DNA from: Narthecium ossifragum
Lineage: Eukaryota > Streptophyta > Magnoliopsida > Dioscoreales > Nartheciaceae
DNA: 64,000 nt
NCBI GenBank assembly: GCA_963920575.1
Contig: OY986965.1
Span: 15,824,290 to 15,888,289, forward strand
Reading direction: 5' to 3'
Below the pieces are notes generated by a model. The model worked only from the letters and a program-made list of their open reading frames with translations, was not told where the DNA came from and searched no databases. Positions within the stretch are counted from its first letter, which is position 1. Each line of letters begins with the position of its first letter. Shown piece by piece: positions 1 through 11,522 of this stretch. The position numbers and the translations under genes were made by a program.

Positions 1-944
1 GACACACATCATCCGTGGTCAATCGATCAATGTAACTGGCCCTTTCTACTCCTCTATCAATTGCAGGGGTACGTTCCATTTCTAGGGCCTCGTAAAACCA
101 AACCATGAACATATAGCAAGTAACCAACACATGGATTATTATAGCATGTCTTTGTTGCTCTTCAGCATACATAGCATCCATCTACAAGACATGGAGTATC
201 AATCCTTATGTCAACAAGTAGAAAACTTAGAAATGATAATATGAATCATGATGTCATCAAGAAACAGGGGATCAAACAGATAGGAGGGCATTAGCCATCA
301 AGAAATATTCAGCATACATATGAATTAAGAGCTCTCGTTACGTGGAGAGCAAAAACACATCAATATACAAGGGATCAAGCATCAGTGGCAAAAATCAAGA
401 TATAAATCGAGCGAAATCAAGACATAAAACATGAGCTCTCGTTACATAGAGAGCGGAAAAAAATCAAGACACTAGATGGGGATCAGGTATTAGAAAGACC
501 TTAAGTACAGGATGAGTTCCTCAGATCTGAAGCAGTAGGCCCACGGATTTGATTTGCAGCACGGCTAATACCCTGAGATGAACAGAAAATGTACTCAAGC
601 AATGAAATAAAAGGTATGATAGAGACTACAAAAAGGGATTTAAGATCATCTGGAGATTGCAATTTATTGAATAACCAAGCAAATTTGTTTCATAGGATAA
701 CTAATTATGCTATAGATAAACATGTGAATTATATATATACAGGGCTAGAAGTAAGAGATCACTGTACATAGAGAAAAGAAGAGAACGATTTAAGATCATG
801 TATACCTCACTCAGGAACACCCAGTATGAATTAATAGCATACAACATAGTCTATTTACTCCATAGAAATCCCAAAAGATGCTTGATATCAGTCATTAACA
901 ATGAGCCAAAAACCAAAAAAGATGAATGAATGAGATCAATGACC

Positions 945-975
<31 letters not shown>

Positions 976-1454
976 ATGGCAAAAGAATGCAGTACATATG
1001 AACCAAAAGATGAAAAGACCATACAAACTGGTCAACATGTTTCTATGCAAACAAACCTTCTTCCTGCATCAAAGGCAGGATTGTTCAATAAAATAGCAGA
1101 GAGGAACGAATGATGATCTCGGCAGATCCAGATACAATAGCAGAGAGGAACAAATGAAAACAAACCTTCTTCCTGCATCAACCCAGGGAGGTGAAGGATG
1201 GGGGAGATCTCGCCAAATCGAGGAGATCTCGCCAGATCTAGATACAGTAGAGGTCGGTTAAGGTGGAGGATGGAGGAGATGATCTATGGGGGGTGATCGT
1301 TTCAGGTTGGAGGAGACGATCTATGGCTAGATCTCGTGTTGAAGGTTGAAGGAGGAAGAAACCATCGTCGGGAAAGCTCGAGATCCAAGGCGGCGGAACG
1401 AGGAATGCTCGAGTGATCAGCCGCCTCTCGCAATCGCGATGAACTCTTCGGGGT
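1..1454. other. Unassigned non-coding stretch left of the gap
   Basis: No reading frame here looks like a gene and I recognise no element ends. A phrase beginning AAACAAACCTTCTTCCTGCA occurs twice (about 1049 and 1157), as does GAGCTCTCGTTAC (about 329 and 431), so this is probably decayed repeat or non-coding flank. The last 250 bases are rich in GGAGGAGAT and AGATCTCGCC words. Confidence 0.4.
947..975. repeat. Poly-C tract, 29 bases
   Basis: An uninterrupted run of 29 C. Runs of this length are prone to slippage and to assembly length error, so the true length is uncertain. Confidence 0.95.
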
Positions 1455-1654
1455 NNNNNNNNNNNNNNNNNNNNNNNNNNNNNNNNNNNNNNNNNNNNNN
1501 NNNNNNNNNNNNNNNNNNNNNNNNNNNNNNNNNNNNNNNNNNNNNNNNNNNNNNNNNNNNNNNNNNNNNNNNNNNNNNNNNNNNNNNNNNNNNNNNNNNN
1601 NNNNNNNNNNNNNNNNNNNNNNNNNNNNNNNNNNNNNNNNNNNNNNNNNNNNNN
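1455..1654. other. Assembly gap (200 N)
   Basis: Exactly 200 N, typical of a fixed-size scaffold gap rather than a measured distance. The left end of the C0 LTR probably lies in or next to it, which hides its TSD and any partner LTR. Confidence 0.99.
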
Positions 1655-2192
1655 GAAAAGAGATTGAGACTGGAACCTAAGACGACCTCTACATCTAAAT
1701 CAGAGTACTTTCAGTCAGCTAGACAGTATCCTCGATAACATCAATTCAATATTATAATCGGATCCTAGACCTTGCTTTCCAGCCTTGGTCCTAAGGATAG
1801 ATCCGAGCTGCTCGAGCCCCTGGATTGGCGAAACCCCAATTCACCCACGTCCTAGCCTAATGCTTCTAATGCAAACAAAAGGGCATGCAATTTTCACGCG
1901 CACAGTTTATATAAATCAAGAATCTCACAGTTTATGTTTACGGTTAAATCACATCCCAAACACTCGCCAAAACTCTCTAAAATCCACTGATAATCGTATG
2001 CATGCTTCCTAACATCATTGGTTATCTATCATGAAAGAAACCCAATCAAGAACCACGAAAAAAATCCTTTTTTAAGGGTTAGCAGTTGATGCAAAGGTTG
2101 ATGTCACGGTCGAACTTGAGGTGAGGCAAAAGCTTGCGGTCGATCGGAGCATCGACCCTGGAGAACAAAAGTGGCAACAGAGGCTCACGGTC
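1655..2192 (-). mobile_element. C0 LTR, left fragment
   Basis: This matches the C-family LTR at 57442-61719: compare the GGTCCTAAGGATAGATCCGA stretch near 1790 with CCTAAGGCTAGATCCGAGCT near 60031. It stops at the CGGTC that forms T1's TSD (2188-2192) and resumes at 38831. The left end is lost in the gap, so whether this is a solo LTR or one LTR of a larger element cannot be decided. Confidence 0.7.
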
Positions 2193-3020
2193 TGTCGCGC
2201 CCTGACCCGCTTAGGCCCAACCGGGCCGGGCGACGCGAAGCGGAACCTAACCTACTGCGGAAATTTTGGCGAGGTTTCCCTCTAGTCGTAGTAGTTACCC
2301 TAGCAATTCTTAAACATCATGTATTATACAATTACAAACCTCAAAGACTGAAACTGATATTTAATATAAAACCTCAAAACAGAGAAACTTTACATTTATC
2401 ACTCCCGTAGGAGACTATCTAGAACAAAAGGTAAGACTGTGATCGCCACTCCTCAAGCACCGCCAGACGCCGCCACGTCACCAAACACCGGCCCGGTAGG
2501 GGCGACCAAAGAAGAGCTAGCGCCAGCACCTGCAAAACGCAGCCCGGGTAGGAGTGAGCACTAAGCTCAGCAGGGACACTACACTATGACACTCACAAGG
2601 GAGGGAACACAACAGTGTCGCCCTCAAGCAAAGGTTGGGTGGACACAGGGGTCCCATAACCCCACCGCATGTCCCTGAAAGGGGATTCCAGTCTTGTTCT
2701 CCAGTCGGACTAGTCACATACTAGGCCGCCCTCAGCGAGGCAGACCAACACTGCCATCTCACTAGCAGGAACCCGACTCTGCTAGGCGGGCAACCAACAC
2801 CGCTGAGTAGGCACTACCTCTACTCATGAGACAATGAACCGGACACCGGCTACACCTCCACACTCAGCTCGAGGCCGACACGACCTCTATAATCATCAAG
2901 CAACATGTATTCAGGTCATCTAACCCTATCATCGAAAAGGACTGAATACTACAAATCGAATCCTGGACAAAGCTACCCGCAACGGTCCTAGAGCTAGATC
3001 AGGATTACCCGAAAGCCCCG
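2193..3020 (-). repeat. T1 3' LTR, distal segment
   Basis: This segment starts TGTCGCGCC, the terminus shared with the T1 5' LTR at 36533, and runs to A0's insertion site. Positions 2526-2576 hold the conserved LTR box (CCCGGGTAGGAGTGAGCACT on this strand) seen in other LTR families here. Positions 2754-3020 are the first part of a tandem duplication that continues beyond A0. Confidence 0.9.
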
Positions 3021-3036
3021 TGATACGATGCACCTT

Positions 3037-3916
3037 TGATACGAGGTCGAACCGAGCCATTCCAAGAAGGGACCCACGTCCTTGCTTGGATGGGCCCACG
3101 CCAAGGAGTTGGCTGCACCCAAGTCCCTTTGGGCGTTCTAAACTCAGCCGGCCAAAGGAATCCTATTCCTAGCTGGTTTGCTTACTTAGATGATTTCCTA
3201 GTTAGTAGTTATCTTGATTGAGTCAGTTTCCTAGATTGAGTTCAGTTTATGATTTGCTTAAATCAGTTCCTATTATGAGTCCTAGTTATTAGGAAGTTGA
3301 GATAAGATTGAGTCTTATTAGGAAAGTCTGGTTACTTGCTGATTAAAGCAAGGTAGTATTCAGGTTGTAGTAGAACTCTCTTGAGGCCTCTATAAAAGGA
3401 CCTCCATAGCTTGTAATTATGCATGGACGAATTTATGAGAGTTATTATTTAGTAGAGATAAATCCTAGGAGTAGAAGTAATATAGGAGTAGCTGTAACCT
3501 AGTTTCCTCATAATCCACCAGCCACCTTCATCTCTCTCTACAGCCGGTTCTTCTCCATCACCGGTCTCCTTTTCCGCTGTCGTCCACTCCTTCGCCACTA
3601 TCATCACCGCCGCTACCAACCACCTCCGCCGTCCAACCCCAAGTCCCCGGCGTCCCCTTGGCTGCCGTACTTCCCTCCACCACGTTCTCCAAGGCTTGGA
3701 TCTCCAAGAGAAGCCAGCCAACCCTAGAGGAGCTGCAAGGTATCCCTCTTCTCATCCGTCTCCTCCTCTAGTCTTCGCCTTCCTCGTCGAATACCTAGGG
3801 TCCTTCTCCTAAAACCCTAAAGGTATCTCTCGACCTAGCCATAGATTTGGCTAAAGAGGATCTCAGATAAGGCAAGAGACCCGGTACGAAAGCCCTTGAG
3901 AAGGTGCATCGTATCA
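3037..3916 (+). repeat. A1 5' LTR (880 bp)
   Basis: Begins TGATACGAGG and ends CATCGTATCA, like all A-family LTRs here (849-889 bp). It carries a TATA box and a CT-rich, proline-codon-rich stretch downstream that differs between copies by indels. Confidence 0.92.
3391..3397 (+). promoter_or_regulatory. Probable TATA box of the A-family LTR
   Basis: TATAAAAGG inside CCTCTATAAAAGGACCTCC. The same block occurs in every A LTR, and a close relative occurs in every B LTR, so the two families probably share a promoter. Confidence 0.7.
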
Positions 3917-4407
3917 ACTTGGCATCAGAGCTCTTTCCTCTTACCTGTGCCCTCCCGAATCCTTCCGAAGGAGTCCACATGGCAGGAAGAGTACCTGACC
4001 AAAACCCTAGTTATACCGTGAATTGCTCAAACCCTACACGGATCACTGTTCATCCGACCAGACCTACTCCTATACCTGGTCGAATCCCTCTTCCACATCA
4101 TCATCCCTTACCCCCATCATCATCCCTACAGAACCCTAACCAACCTCCACCCTATGCAGCCTACAATCCAATGCTTCCACAACCCTATTATTGTTCACCT
4201 CACACCTTACCTGCCTATACACCGAGCCATTATCCAAATCGTAAGCCCCTATACCCGGCCCATGCCCAGCCTCCATACCAGCAGCCTATGCCACCTCCCT
4301 ACACACCGTACAACCCTAGTCTTCCCTACAATCCATCACCACCGTATCAGCCATTACCTACTCCCTACAACCAACCCAAACCTACAAACACCAATGGCTA
4401 CTTGAGT

Positions 4408-4563
4408 ACAACTTGGACTCCAAATCCTACTGGAACTAGGATTACAAATCCTACTCCAACTAGGAATTCGAGTCAAACTCAGAGTACGACTTGGACTCAA
4501 GATCCTACTGGAACTAGGATTGCAAATCCTACTCCAACTAGGAATCCTAGTCAAACTCGGAGT
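4408..4563 (+). repeat. Two tandem 78-bp coding units (26 residues each)
   Basis: Units 4408-4485 and 4486-4563 encode near-identical 26-residue repeats starting TTWT and containing PTGTRITNPTPTRN. The repeat is also present in A0, A2 and A3, and its length (a multiple of 3) keeps the frame. Confidence 0.85.
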
Positions 4564-6260
4564 ACGACTTACCCTACGGCTGAACAATGGAAGGAAGCTG
4601 TCCAGAGTTGGATCCCTTTGCCTTACCCTTCAGTAGAACAATGGGAAGCAATGATCCAACGATATTCTCCTACAAATCAGTCAAGCCCTACCAGAGTTCA
4701 GATTTCCAAAGAAAATCCCATTCTAGCTGCAACTTGGATTGCAAAACATAAACCCAGCTACCGGGATTAGGACTCGTCATACTCCACCTACCCATGAGCT
4801 GCCCCATGACCAAAACCATGAACAACACCCGCTGCCCCCTCACCCAACCACACCACATCCCACGACCAGCAACTCTCCCTACTCCTCCCCGGCAGCCCCC
4901 ACCACAAATCAAGGCCACCCTCTTTCCCCCTACAAACCCACGGCCCCCCGTTCTCCAGCCCTACAGCCGATTGTCATCTTCGGCAATCCACCTGAAGTCC
5001 ACAAAACTGCAGCCACCGACCTTACCTCAGTTCATGCCCTCCCCGTACCATGTAACCCCCACCAAGGCCCTCAAATCCATCTCCTTCAACTCCAGTAGCA
5101 ACCCCCTAGGTAATCGCTGCCTACCTGCCCCTGATCCTACCATAACCTCCTTCCATGGCCCACTAAAGGATCTCTCAAGCCAACAAAGGCCGTCCCCTAA
5201 ACCTCCTGACACCTTCCTCGACATTACCAAGCCCGGCTCCAAACCCCAACCACCAGAACCGACACCCATCCAGATTCACCCCATTGGTTCGAACCCCCAT
5301 CCTCTCATCCCCCCTTCTCCATGGGATCCAAACCTTGATGAACATCCCTTACCGGTGACCAAGTTCAGTTCCCTCTCAGTTGCCAGAGCCACTCAGCTAT
5401 CTGATCAGATCGAATCAAATCACTACGGTTTGAACCTGATCAAACTCCGACTCCATCACCTACAATTGGTCGAGTCAGATTGCAGCTTACAAGACTTGGT
5501 CAAATTCCATCCAAGCACAACCAGGTTTGGTTACACCAACCAGATCCGACCAAGCTCAGATCAGACCAAGCTAAGTCAGACTCAATTGGATGCAGCCAGA
5601 ATCAATCCGGCTAGATCTGATTGCACCCAGCAAAGCTCCATCAAGCTCAGTCAAACTGAACCTGATCAAGATCCAAATAGTGCAGCAGAAGCGTGGCCCA
5701 GCCGACTTCACTTCAGACTGGGCCAAAGCGAGCTTGACTCAGCATCAAGCCAAGACCCTGCACATCCGACCAGGCCATGGAGATCAGATCCCATCCTATG
5801 GTCATGGGTGACACTACTCATGGGACGTGACGAGGATAATCCAGGAGAACCATTGAAGATCCCATGCTTGGAGCCACCTGAACCATCCGATCGCCCCCCG
5901 GATGCTCCGTGCTCGGCACGACTGTATCCAGCCGCTGTCTTGGGTCTACTTCCATCTTGGAAGGATTTGATTCAGGTTGACCGAGTTTTTGACCTAGGAC
6001 ACCAGCACTTGAGGTGGCCCCATCGTCAATCTACAGCCGCCCTCTACTTCTTGGAGTTCCAGAGGCCGCCAGATCCACCTAAGTTTCAGCCTCCTCCTTC
6101 CAGACCGGCAGCATGGTCCCCTGACTCGCCGCTTCGGATACCATTAGATCCACCATGGGCCAGACCAGGATTCTCACCGCCGAGTACAGAGCAACAGTTG
6201 CGGTCCAGCCACATCACTCCGGTTCGAGAAGAGAAGAGCCCTCTTTCCTCATCACATTCA

Positions 6261-6278
6261 GGCCTTGAGGACAAGGCC
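6261..6278 (+). promoter_or_regulatory. Pre-polypurine hairpin of A1
   Basis: GGCCTTGAGGACAAGGCC forms a perfect 7-bp stem with an AGGA loop. It sits 20 nt upstream of the 3' LTR and just before the purine tract GAAGGGAGGAGGGA. Confidence 0.75.
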
Positions 6279-6298
6279 AATTTCGAAGGGAGGAGGGA

Positions 6299-6381
6299 TG
6301 ATACGAGGTCGAACCGAGCCATTCCAAGAAGGGACCCACGTTCTTGCTTGGATGGGCCCATGCCAAGGAGTTGGCTGCACC
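6299..6381 (+). repeat. A1 3' LTR, first segment
   Basis: Starts TGATACGAGGTCGAACC directly after the purine tract. It is cut at GCACC (6377-6381), which is repeated at 14865-14869 as B0's TSD. Confidence 0.9.
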
Positions 6382-7675
6382 TGCCAAGGAGTTGGATGGA
6401 CCCACGTTCAACCTCTTTCCTAGTTTGACTTGGACTTCCCTAGTTCAAACTAGAGTATTTAATTAGTATTTATCATTAGTCTTTTATTGAGTCCTAGTTG
6501 ATATTTGATTGTTAGGAATTAATTAAGAGTCCCTTTGAGTTAGGAAGTTGAGTTGAGTCAGAAAGCCTTATTACTTGCTAATTAAGCAAGGGGGTTTTTA
6601 GTTGGATTAGGACTCTGTCAAGGTCTCTATAAAAGGACCTTAGTAGTTTGTATTAGGTTATGAATGATGAATGATGAATGAAGAGTTATGAATTATTAGG
6701 AGTAGTTGATAAATTATCATAAGAGTAGAGATAATATAGCTTCCACCAGATATCCACCATAGATCCATCTTCTTCCCCGTCGGTCATCTTCTCCGCAGCC
6801 GGCATCGCCTTCACCTTAATCTTCCTTCTCCACGCCACTTTCTCTCTCCGCCACGTCAGCGACCCCATGCCACGTCATCGCCACATCAGCTCATCTCCTT
6901 CCTCTCTTCTCTCCCGTGACCCAACCCTAGCTACCATCGGCCATACCTCCGTCCAGCTTCTCCAGCCATCCCCGTCCCCATCCAAGACCGCCAATCTCTT
7001 CCCCTGTAGCCCACGACTCCGGCCATACCTTTCCCGCCGCCCATCGTCGTCTCCGGCGACCTCCTCACCGTTCCCCACTTCACAGCCGCCGCCGTCAACC
7101 CCCTGTCCGATCCCTATCCCACCTCCAAACCATCCTAAAACCATTCCCCGGCATCCCTAGACCCGATCCCGACTGTCCCAAGCCCCGCCGAGCTCCCCGT
7201 TGTCATCCCCGACGCCGCCCGACCCAACCTTCACCGCCGTCTTCCCCAGATCCAGCCGATCCGCCACCCATCTTCCAGATCCGAGCCGGTGGATCTCTTC
7301 CCCACCTCCAGGCGATCTTTCCTGTCACTACCCCGACCGCCGTCGCCGCTCCTACGCCGGCGATCCACTCCGGCGATCCTCAGCCGTTGGATCCAGGCTG
7401 GTTCAGCCCAATCTAATTAGGTTCGGACACTTAACCCACTCCTAGCCGGTTCAGCCAAGCCATTAAACCCAATCCGAGCCAGATTCAATTCCAAGAGCCA
7501 ATCAACCAATCCAGACTTGACCCAGTCGAGTCCTACCCCAATCTGAGCCAGATCTGAACCAGATTCGATCCAGCTTCAGCCAATTGGACTCAATCAAGTC
7601 CGATCAGGCCAATTCTGATCAATTGGAGCAGTAGAGACCCATTACGAGAGGATCACGAGTAGACCGCTCGTAACA
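6382..7675 (+). repeat. B0 5' LTR (1294 bp) with an abnormal left end
   Basis: It ends CGCTCGTAACA like other B LTRs and matches the 3' LTR from about position 6407. The first 65 or so bases expected (TGATACGAGTCGATCC...) are replaced by about 25 bases made of words from the neighbouring A LTR (CCAAGGAGTTGG, GACCCACG). The TSD is still intact. Confidence 0.85.
6628..6634 (+). promoter_or_regulatory. Probable TATA box of the B-family LTR
   Basis: TATAAAAGGACC in the context GTCTCTATAAAAGGACCT, matching the A-family TATA block. Confidence 0.7.
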
Positions 7676-7739
7676 ACTTGGTATCAGAGCTCCGTTCCAC
7701 CGACTGTGCGGTTCAGACCCTACTGGAAACTTCACCACC

Positions 7740-8259
7740 ATGTACGGAGTACCCCAGCAAAGTTTGGAGCAACAATTCAGGATTCTGCAGTCCCAGTTGA
7801 AGCTATGTTCAACTTTGATGGAACGCCAAAGCAGAACCTTGGAGCGCACAAGCATGAAGTGGGAGCAGATCTCCAATAGGTGGTCAACGGTAACTCAGAC
7901 TCCGAGCCAGATCCCTATTCCAGTTGCAATCGAGATGCCAGAACCTGATCCCGAGCAGATTCCGACTGCAACTCTGAGAGCAACTCCAATTGCAACTCCG
8001 AGTTCAACTCATCCAAACCCGGGTGAAACCCTTCCCCAACCTTTCCCTGATTTTTCCGGAATTTTCCCTATTTTTCCATATTTTTCTGGAATTTCCCCTG
8101 GTATTCTCTCTCCTCCCGGATTGGCTCGAGCCGCGGCTCATCCCTTACCTCCAGCTCGGCAAGCTCCAAGCCATCAACCCTTCGTCCCGGCTCATCCACG
8201 GCTCCGTCGGCTCATCCCCAAGCCGCCACCCCAACGCCGCCGTCCGACATCTTCCTCCC
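7740..8259 (+). pseudogene. B0 protein frame, N-terminal part (split by A2)
   Basis: The start is the ATG at 7740 (MYGVPQ), about 50 nt after the primer site and conserved in B1. The first 50 residues (LEQQFRILQSQLKL, LMERQSRTLE) are Leu/Gln/Arg-rich with heptad-like spacing and probably form a coiled coil. A Pro/Phe-rich stretch (FSGIFPIFPYFSG) and an Arg/Pro-rich basic stretch follow. The frame is interrupted at 8260 by A2 and resumes at 12380. I do not recognise the family. A structural, Gag-like role is possible but there is no CCHC motif. Confidence 0.6.
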
Positions 8260-9112
8260 TAATACGAGGTCGAACCCAGCCATTCCAAGAAGGGACCCAC
8301 GTCCTTGCTTGGATGGGCCCACGCCAAGGAGTTGGCTGCACCCAAGTCCCTTTGGGCGTTCTAAGCTCAGCCGGCCAAAGGAATCCTATTCCTAGCTGGT
8401 TTGCTTACTTAGATGATTTCCTAGTTAGTAGTTATCTTGATTGAGTCAGTTTCCTAGATTGAGTTCAGTTTATGATTTGCTTAAATCAGTTCCTATTATG
8501 AGTCCTTGTTATTAGGAAGTTGAGATAAGATTGAGTCTTATTAGGAAAGTCTGGTTACTTGCTGATTTAAACCAAGGTAGTCTTCAGGTTATAGTAGAAC
8601 TCTCTTGAGGCCTCTATAAAAGGACCTCCATAGCTTGTAATTATGCATGGACGAATTTATGAGAGTTATTATTTAGTAGAGATAAATCTTAGGAGTAGAA
8701 GTAATATAGGAGTAGCTGTAACCCTAGTTTCCACAGAAATCCACCAGCCACCTTCATCTCTCTCCTGCCGGATTCTTTCTCCACCAGCCGGCCACCATCC
8801 ATTGCCGTCCACCACTGCCATCTACAGTGCACGTCCCCATCACCGGCGTCCCCTTGGCTGCCGTGCTTCCCTCCCCCATGATCTCCAAGGCTTGGATCTC
8901 CAAGAGAAGCCAGCCAACCCTAGAGGAGCTGCAAGGTATCCCTCTTCTCATCCGTCTCCTCCTCTACTCTTCGTCTTCCTCGTCGAATACCTAGGGTCCT
9001 TCTCCTAAAACCCTAAAGGTATCTCTCGACCTAGCCATAGATTTGGCTAAAGAGGATCTGAGATAAGGCAAGAGACCCGGTATGAAAGCCCTTGAGAAGG
9101 AGCATCGTATCA
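8260..9112 (+). repeat. A2 5' LTR (853 bp)
   Basis: Starts TAATACGAGG (a G-to-A change in the usual TG) and ends CATCGTATCA. TATA box at about 8619. Confidence 0.92.
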
Positions 9113-9174
9113 ACTTGGTATCAGAGCTCCGTTCCGCGGACTGTGCCGCCCAAAGCCTTCCAAAAGCTACTCTG

Positions 9175-11522
9175 ATGGCAGGAGTACCAGCCTATCCTAT
9201 ACCGCCATCTATGATACCCCTACCATATCATCATCTACCTCCACCCTATGCAGCCTACAATCCAATCCTAACCAGCCTACTACCCAACCGGTTCAACCCA
9301 CTCATCCTCTTTCCCTAGGCCATCCGTTCCCTAACCCTAACCCTACTGTACCTGGCCGAGTCCCTCCACCACCATATCAGCCCCTATACCCCGCCCATGC
9401 CCAGCCTCCATACCAACTGCCTATGCCACCTCCCTACGCACCGTACAACCCTAGTCTTCCCTACAATCCATCACCACCGTATCAGCCACTACCTACTCCC
9501 TACAACCAACCCAAACCTACAAACACCAATGGCTATTTGAGTACAACTTGGACTTCGAATCCTAATGGAACTAGGATTACAAATCCTACTCCAACTAGGA
9601 ATCTGAGTCAAACTCAGAGTACAACTTGGACTCAAAATCCTACTGGAACTAGGATTACAAATCCTACTCCAACTAGGAATTCTAGTCAAACTTGGAGTAC
9701 TGCTTACCCTACCGTTGAACAATGGAAGGAAGCTGTACAAAGTTGGAGCCCTCTACCTTACCCTTCTGTAGAACAGTGGGAAGCAATGATCCAACGATAT
9801 TCTCCTACAAATCAGTCAAGCCCTACCAAAGTTAAGATTTCCAAAGAAAATCCCATTCTAGCTGCAACTTGGATTGCAAAACATAAACCCAGCTTTACCG
9901 GGATTAGGACTCCTCATACTCCACCTACCCATGAGCTGCCCCATGACCCAGACCATGAACAACACCCGCTGCCCCCTCACCCAACCACACCACATCCCAC
10001 GACCAGCAACTCTCCCTACTCCTCCCCGGCAGCCCCCACCACAAATCAAGGCCACCCTCTTTCCCCCTACAAACCCACGGCCCCCCGTTCTCCAGCCCTA
10101 CAGCCGATTGTCATCTTCGGCAATCCACCTGAAGTCCACAAAACTGCAGCCACCGACCTTACCTCAGTTCATGCCCTCCCCGTACCATGTAACCCCCACC
10201 AAGGCCCTCCTCATTCCTACCCCGTTCCATCCCCAAACCAGCCGGCTCCCAAATCCATCTCCTTCAACTCCGGCAGCAACCCCCAAGGTAATCACGACCT
10301 ACCTGCCCCTGATCCTACCATAACCTCCTTCCATGGCCCACTGAAAGATCTCTCAAGCCAACAAAGGCCGTCCCCTAAACCTCCTGACCCGTTCCTCGAC
10401 ATTACCAAGCCCGGATCCAAACCCCAACCACCAGATCCGCCACCCGTACCAAACCCCCATCCTCTCATCCCCCCTTCTCCATGGGATCCAAACCCTGATG
10501 AACATCCCTCACCGGCGACCAAGTTCAGTTGCCAGAGCCACTCAGCTATCTGATCATATCGAATCAAATCACTACGGTTTGAACCTGATCAAACTCCGAC
10601 TCCATCACCTACAATTGGTCGAGTCAGATTGCAGCTTACAAGACTTGGTCAAATTCCATCCAAGCACAACCAGGTTTGGTTACACCAACCAGATCCGACC
10701 AAGCTCAGATCAGACCAGGCTAAGTCAGACTCAATTGGATGCAGCCAGAATCAATCCGGCTAGATCTGATTGCAGCCAGCCAAGCTCCATCAAGCTCAGT
10801 CAAACTGAACCTGAACAAGATCCAAATAGTGCAGCAGAAGCGTGGCCCAGCCGACTTCACTTCAGACTGGGCTTTAAGCGAGCTTGACTCAATATCAAGC
10901 CAAGACCCTGCACATCCGACCAGGCCATGGAGATCAGATCCCGTCCTATGGTCATGGGCGACACTACTCATGGGACGTGACGAGGATGATCCAGGAGAAC
11001 CATTGAAGATCCCCCATGCTTGGAGCCACCTGAACCATCAGATCGTCCCTCGGATGCTCCGTCTTCGGCACGACTGTATCCAGCCGCTGTCTTGGGTCTA
11101 CTTCCATCTTGGAAGGATTTGATTCAGGTCGACCGAGTCTTTGACCTAGGACACCAGCACTTGAGGTGGCCCCATCGTCGATCTACAGCCGCCCTCTACT
11201 TCTTGGAGTTCCAAAGGCCGCCATATCCACCTAAGTTTCAGCCTCCTCATTCTAGACCGGCAGCATGGCTCTTTGATTCACCGATCCGGTTACCACCTGA
11301 TCCACCATGGGTGCGACCAGGGTTCTCACCAGCTGCATGGCCTCCTGATTCAATGGCCCAGTTACCATTAGATCCACCATGGGCCCGACCGGGATTCTCA
11401 CCGCCGAGTACAGAGCAACAGTTGCGGTCCAGCCACATCACTCCGGTTCGAGAAGAGAAGAGCCCTCTTTCCTCATCACATTCAGGCCTTGAGGACAAGG
11501 CCAATTTCGAAGGGAGGAGAGA
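9175..11522 (+). pseudogene. A2 proline-rich protein frame (broken)
   Basis: The start is the ATG at 9175 (MAGVPA). The layout matches A1: Pro/Tyr region, two 26-residue TTWT repeats (about 9544-9699), duplicated YPxVEQW motif, Pro/Ser-rich middle (longest open piece 9423-10553), SDPVLWSW module near 10950, and two DPPW(V/A)RPGFSP repeats near 11300 and 11370, where A1 has one. At least four frame breaks are visible (after 9318, near 10530, near 10870 and near 11010). It belongs to the A1-type subfamily, which carries the B-like SDP module. Confidence 0.6.
11485..11502 (+). promoter_or_regulatory. Pre-polypurine hairpin of A2
   Basis: GGCCTTGAGGACAAGGCC, identical to A1, followed by purine tract GAAGGGAGGAGAGA and the LTR. 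Confidence 0.75.

Larger units (their letters stand above)
3979..6298 (+). pseudogene. A1 proline-rich protein frame (broken)
   Basis: I do not recognise this protein. The probable start is the ATG at 3979 (MAGRVP), about 60 nt after the primer site and conserved in A0 and A3. An intact frame would be about 770 codons. In order it holds a Pro/Tyr-rich region (PPPYTPYNP words), two 26-residue Thr/Asn/Pro repeats, a duplicated YPxxEQW motif, a long Pro/Ser region, a Gln/Ser/Asp-rich region, the SDPILWSW module shared with the B family (about 5787), and a DPPWARPGFSPP tail. There is no CCHC knuckle, protease, RT or integrase. The frame is broken near 4765 (2 nt missing relative to A2) and near 5070 (a deletion of about 40 nt relative to A2), and it runs open through the polypurine tract into the LTR. 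It may be a divergent Gag-like protein; that is inference. Confidence 0.6.

Noticed and set aside
1346..1738. Open frame crossing the N gap
   Set aside because: Two hundred unknown bases lie inside it, so the frame has no meaning.
4000..4400. Host extensin or hydroxyproline-rich cell wall protein gene
   Set aside because: There is no signal peptide or SPPPP repeat series, and the frame sits exactly between the primer site and polypurine tract in four element copies.
6867..7160. Proline/serine-rich open frame in the B LTR leader
   Set aside because: It lies in a low-complexity C-rich LTR stretch, has open shadows on the other strand, and differs between B copies.
8643..9008. 121-codon open frame inside A-family LTRs just downstream of the TATA box (also 11905-12270)
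   Set aside because: The frame is not kept in A3 LTRs, where it shifts after about 28 codons, and the ATG lies where transcription would just begin. Probably chance in CT-rich sequence.
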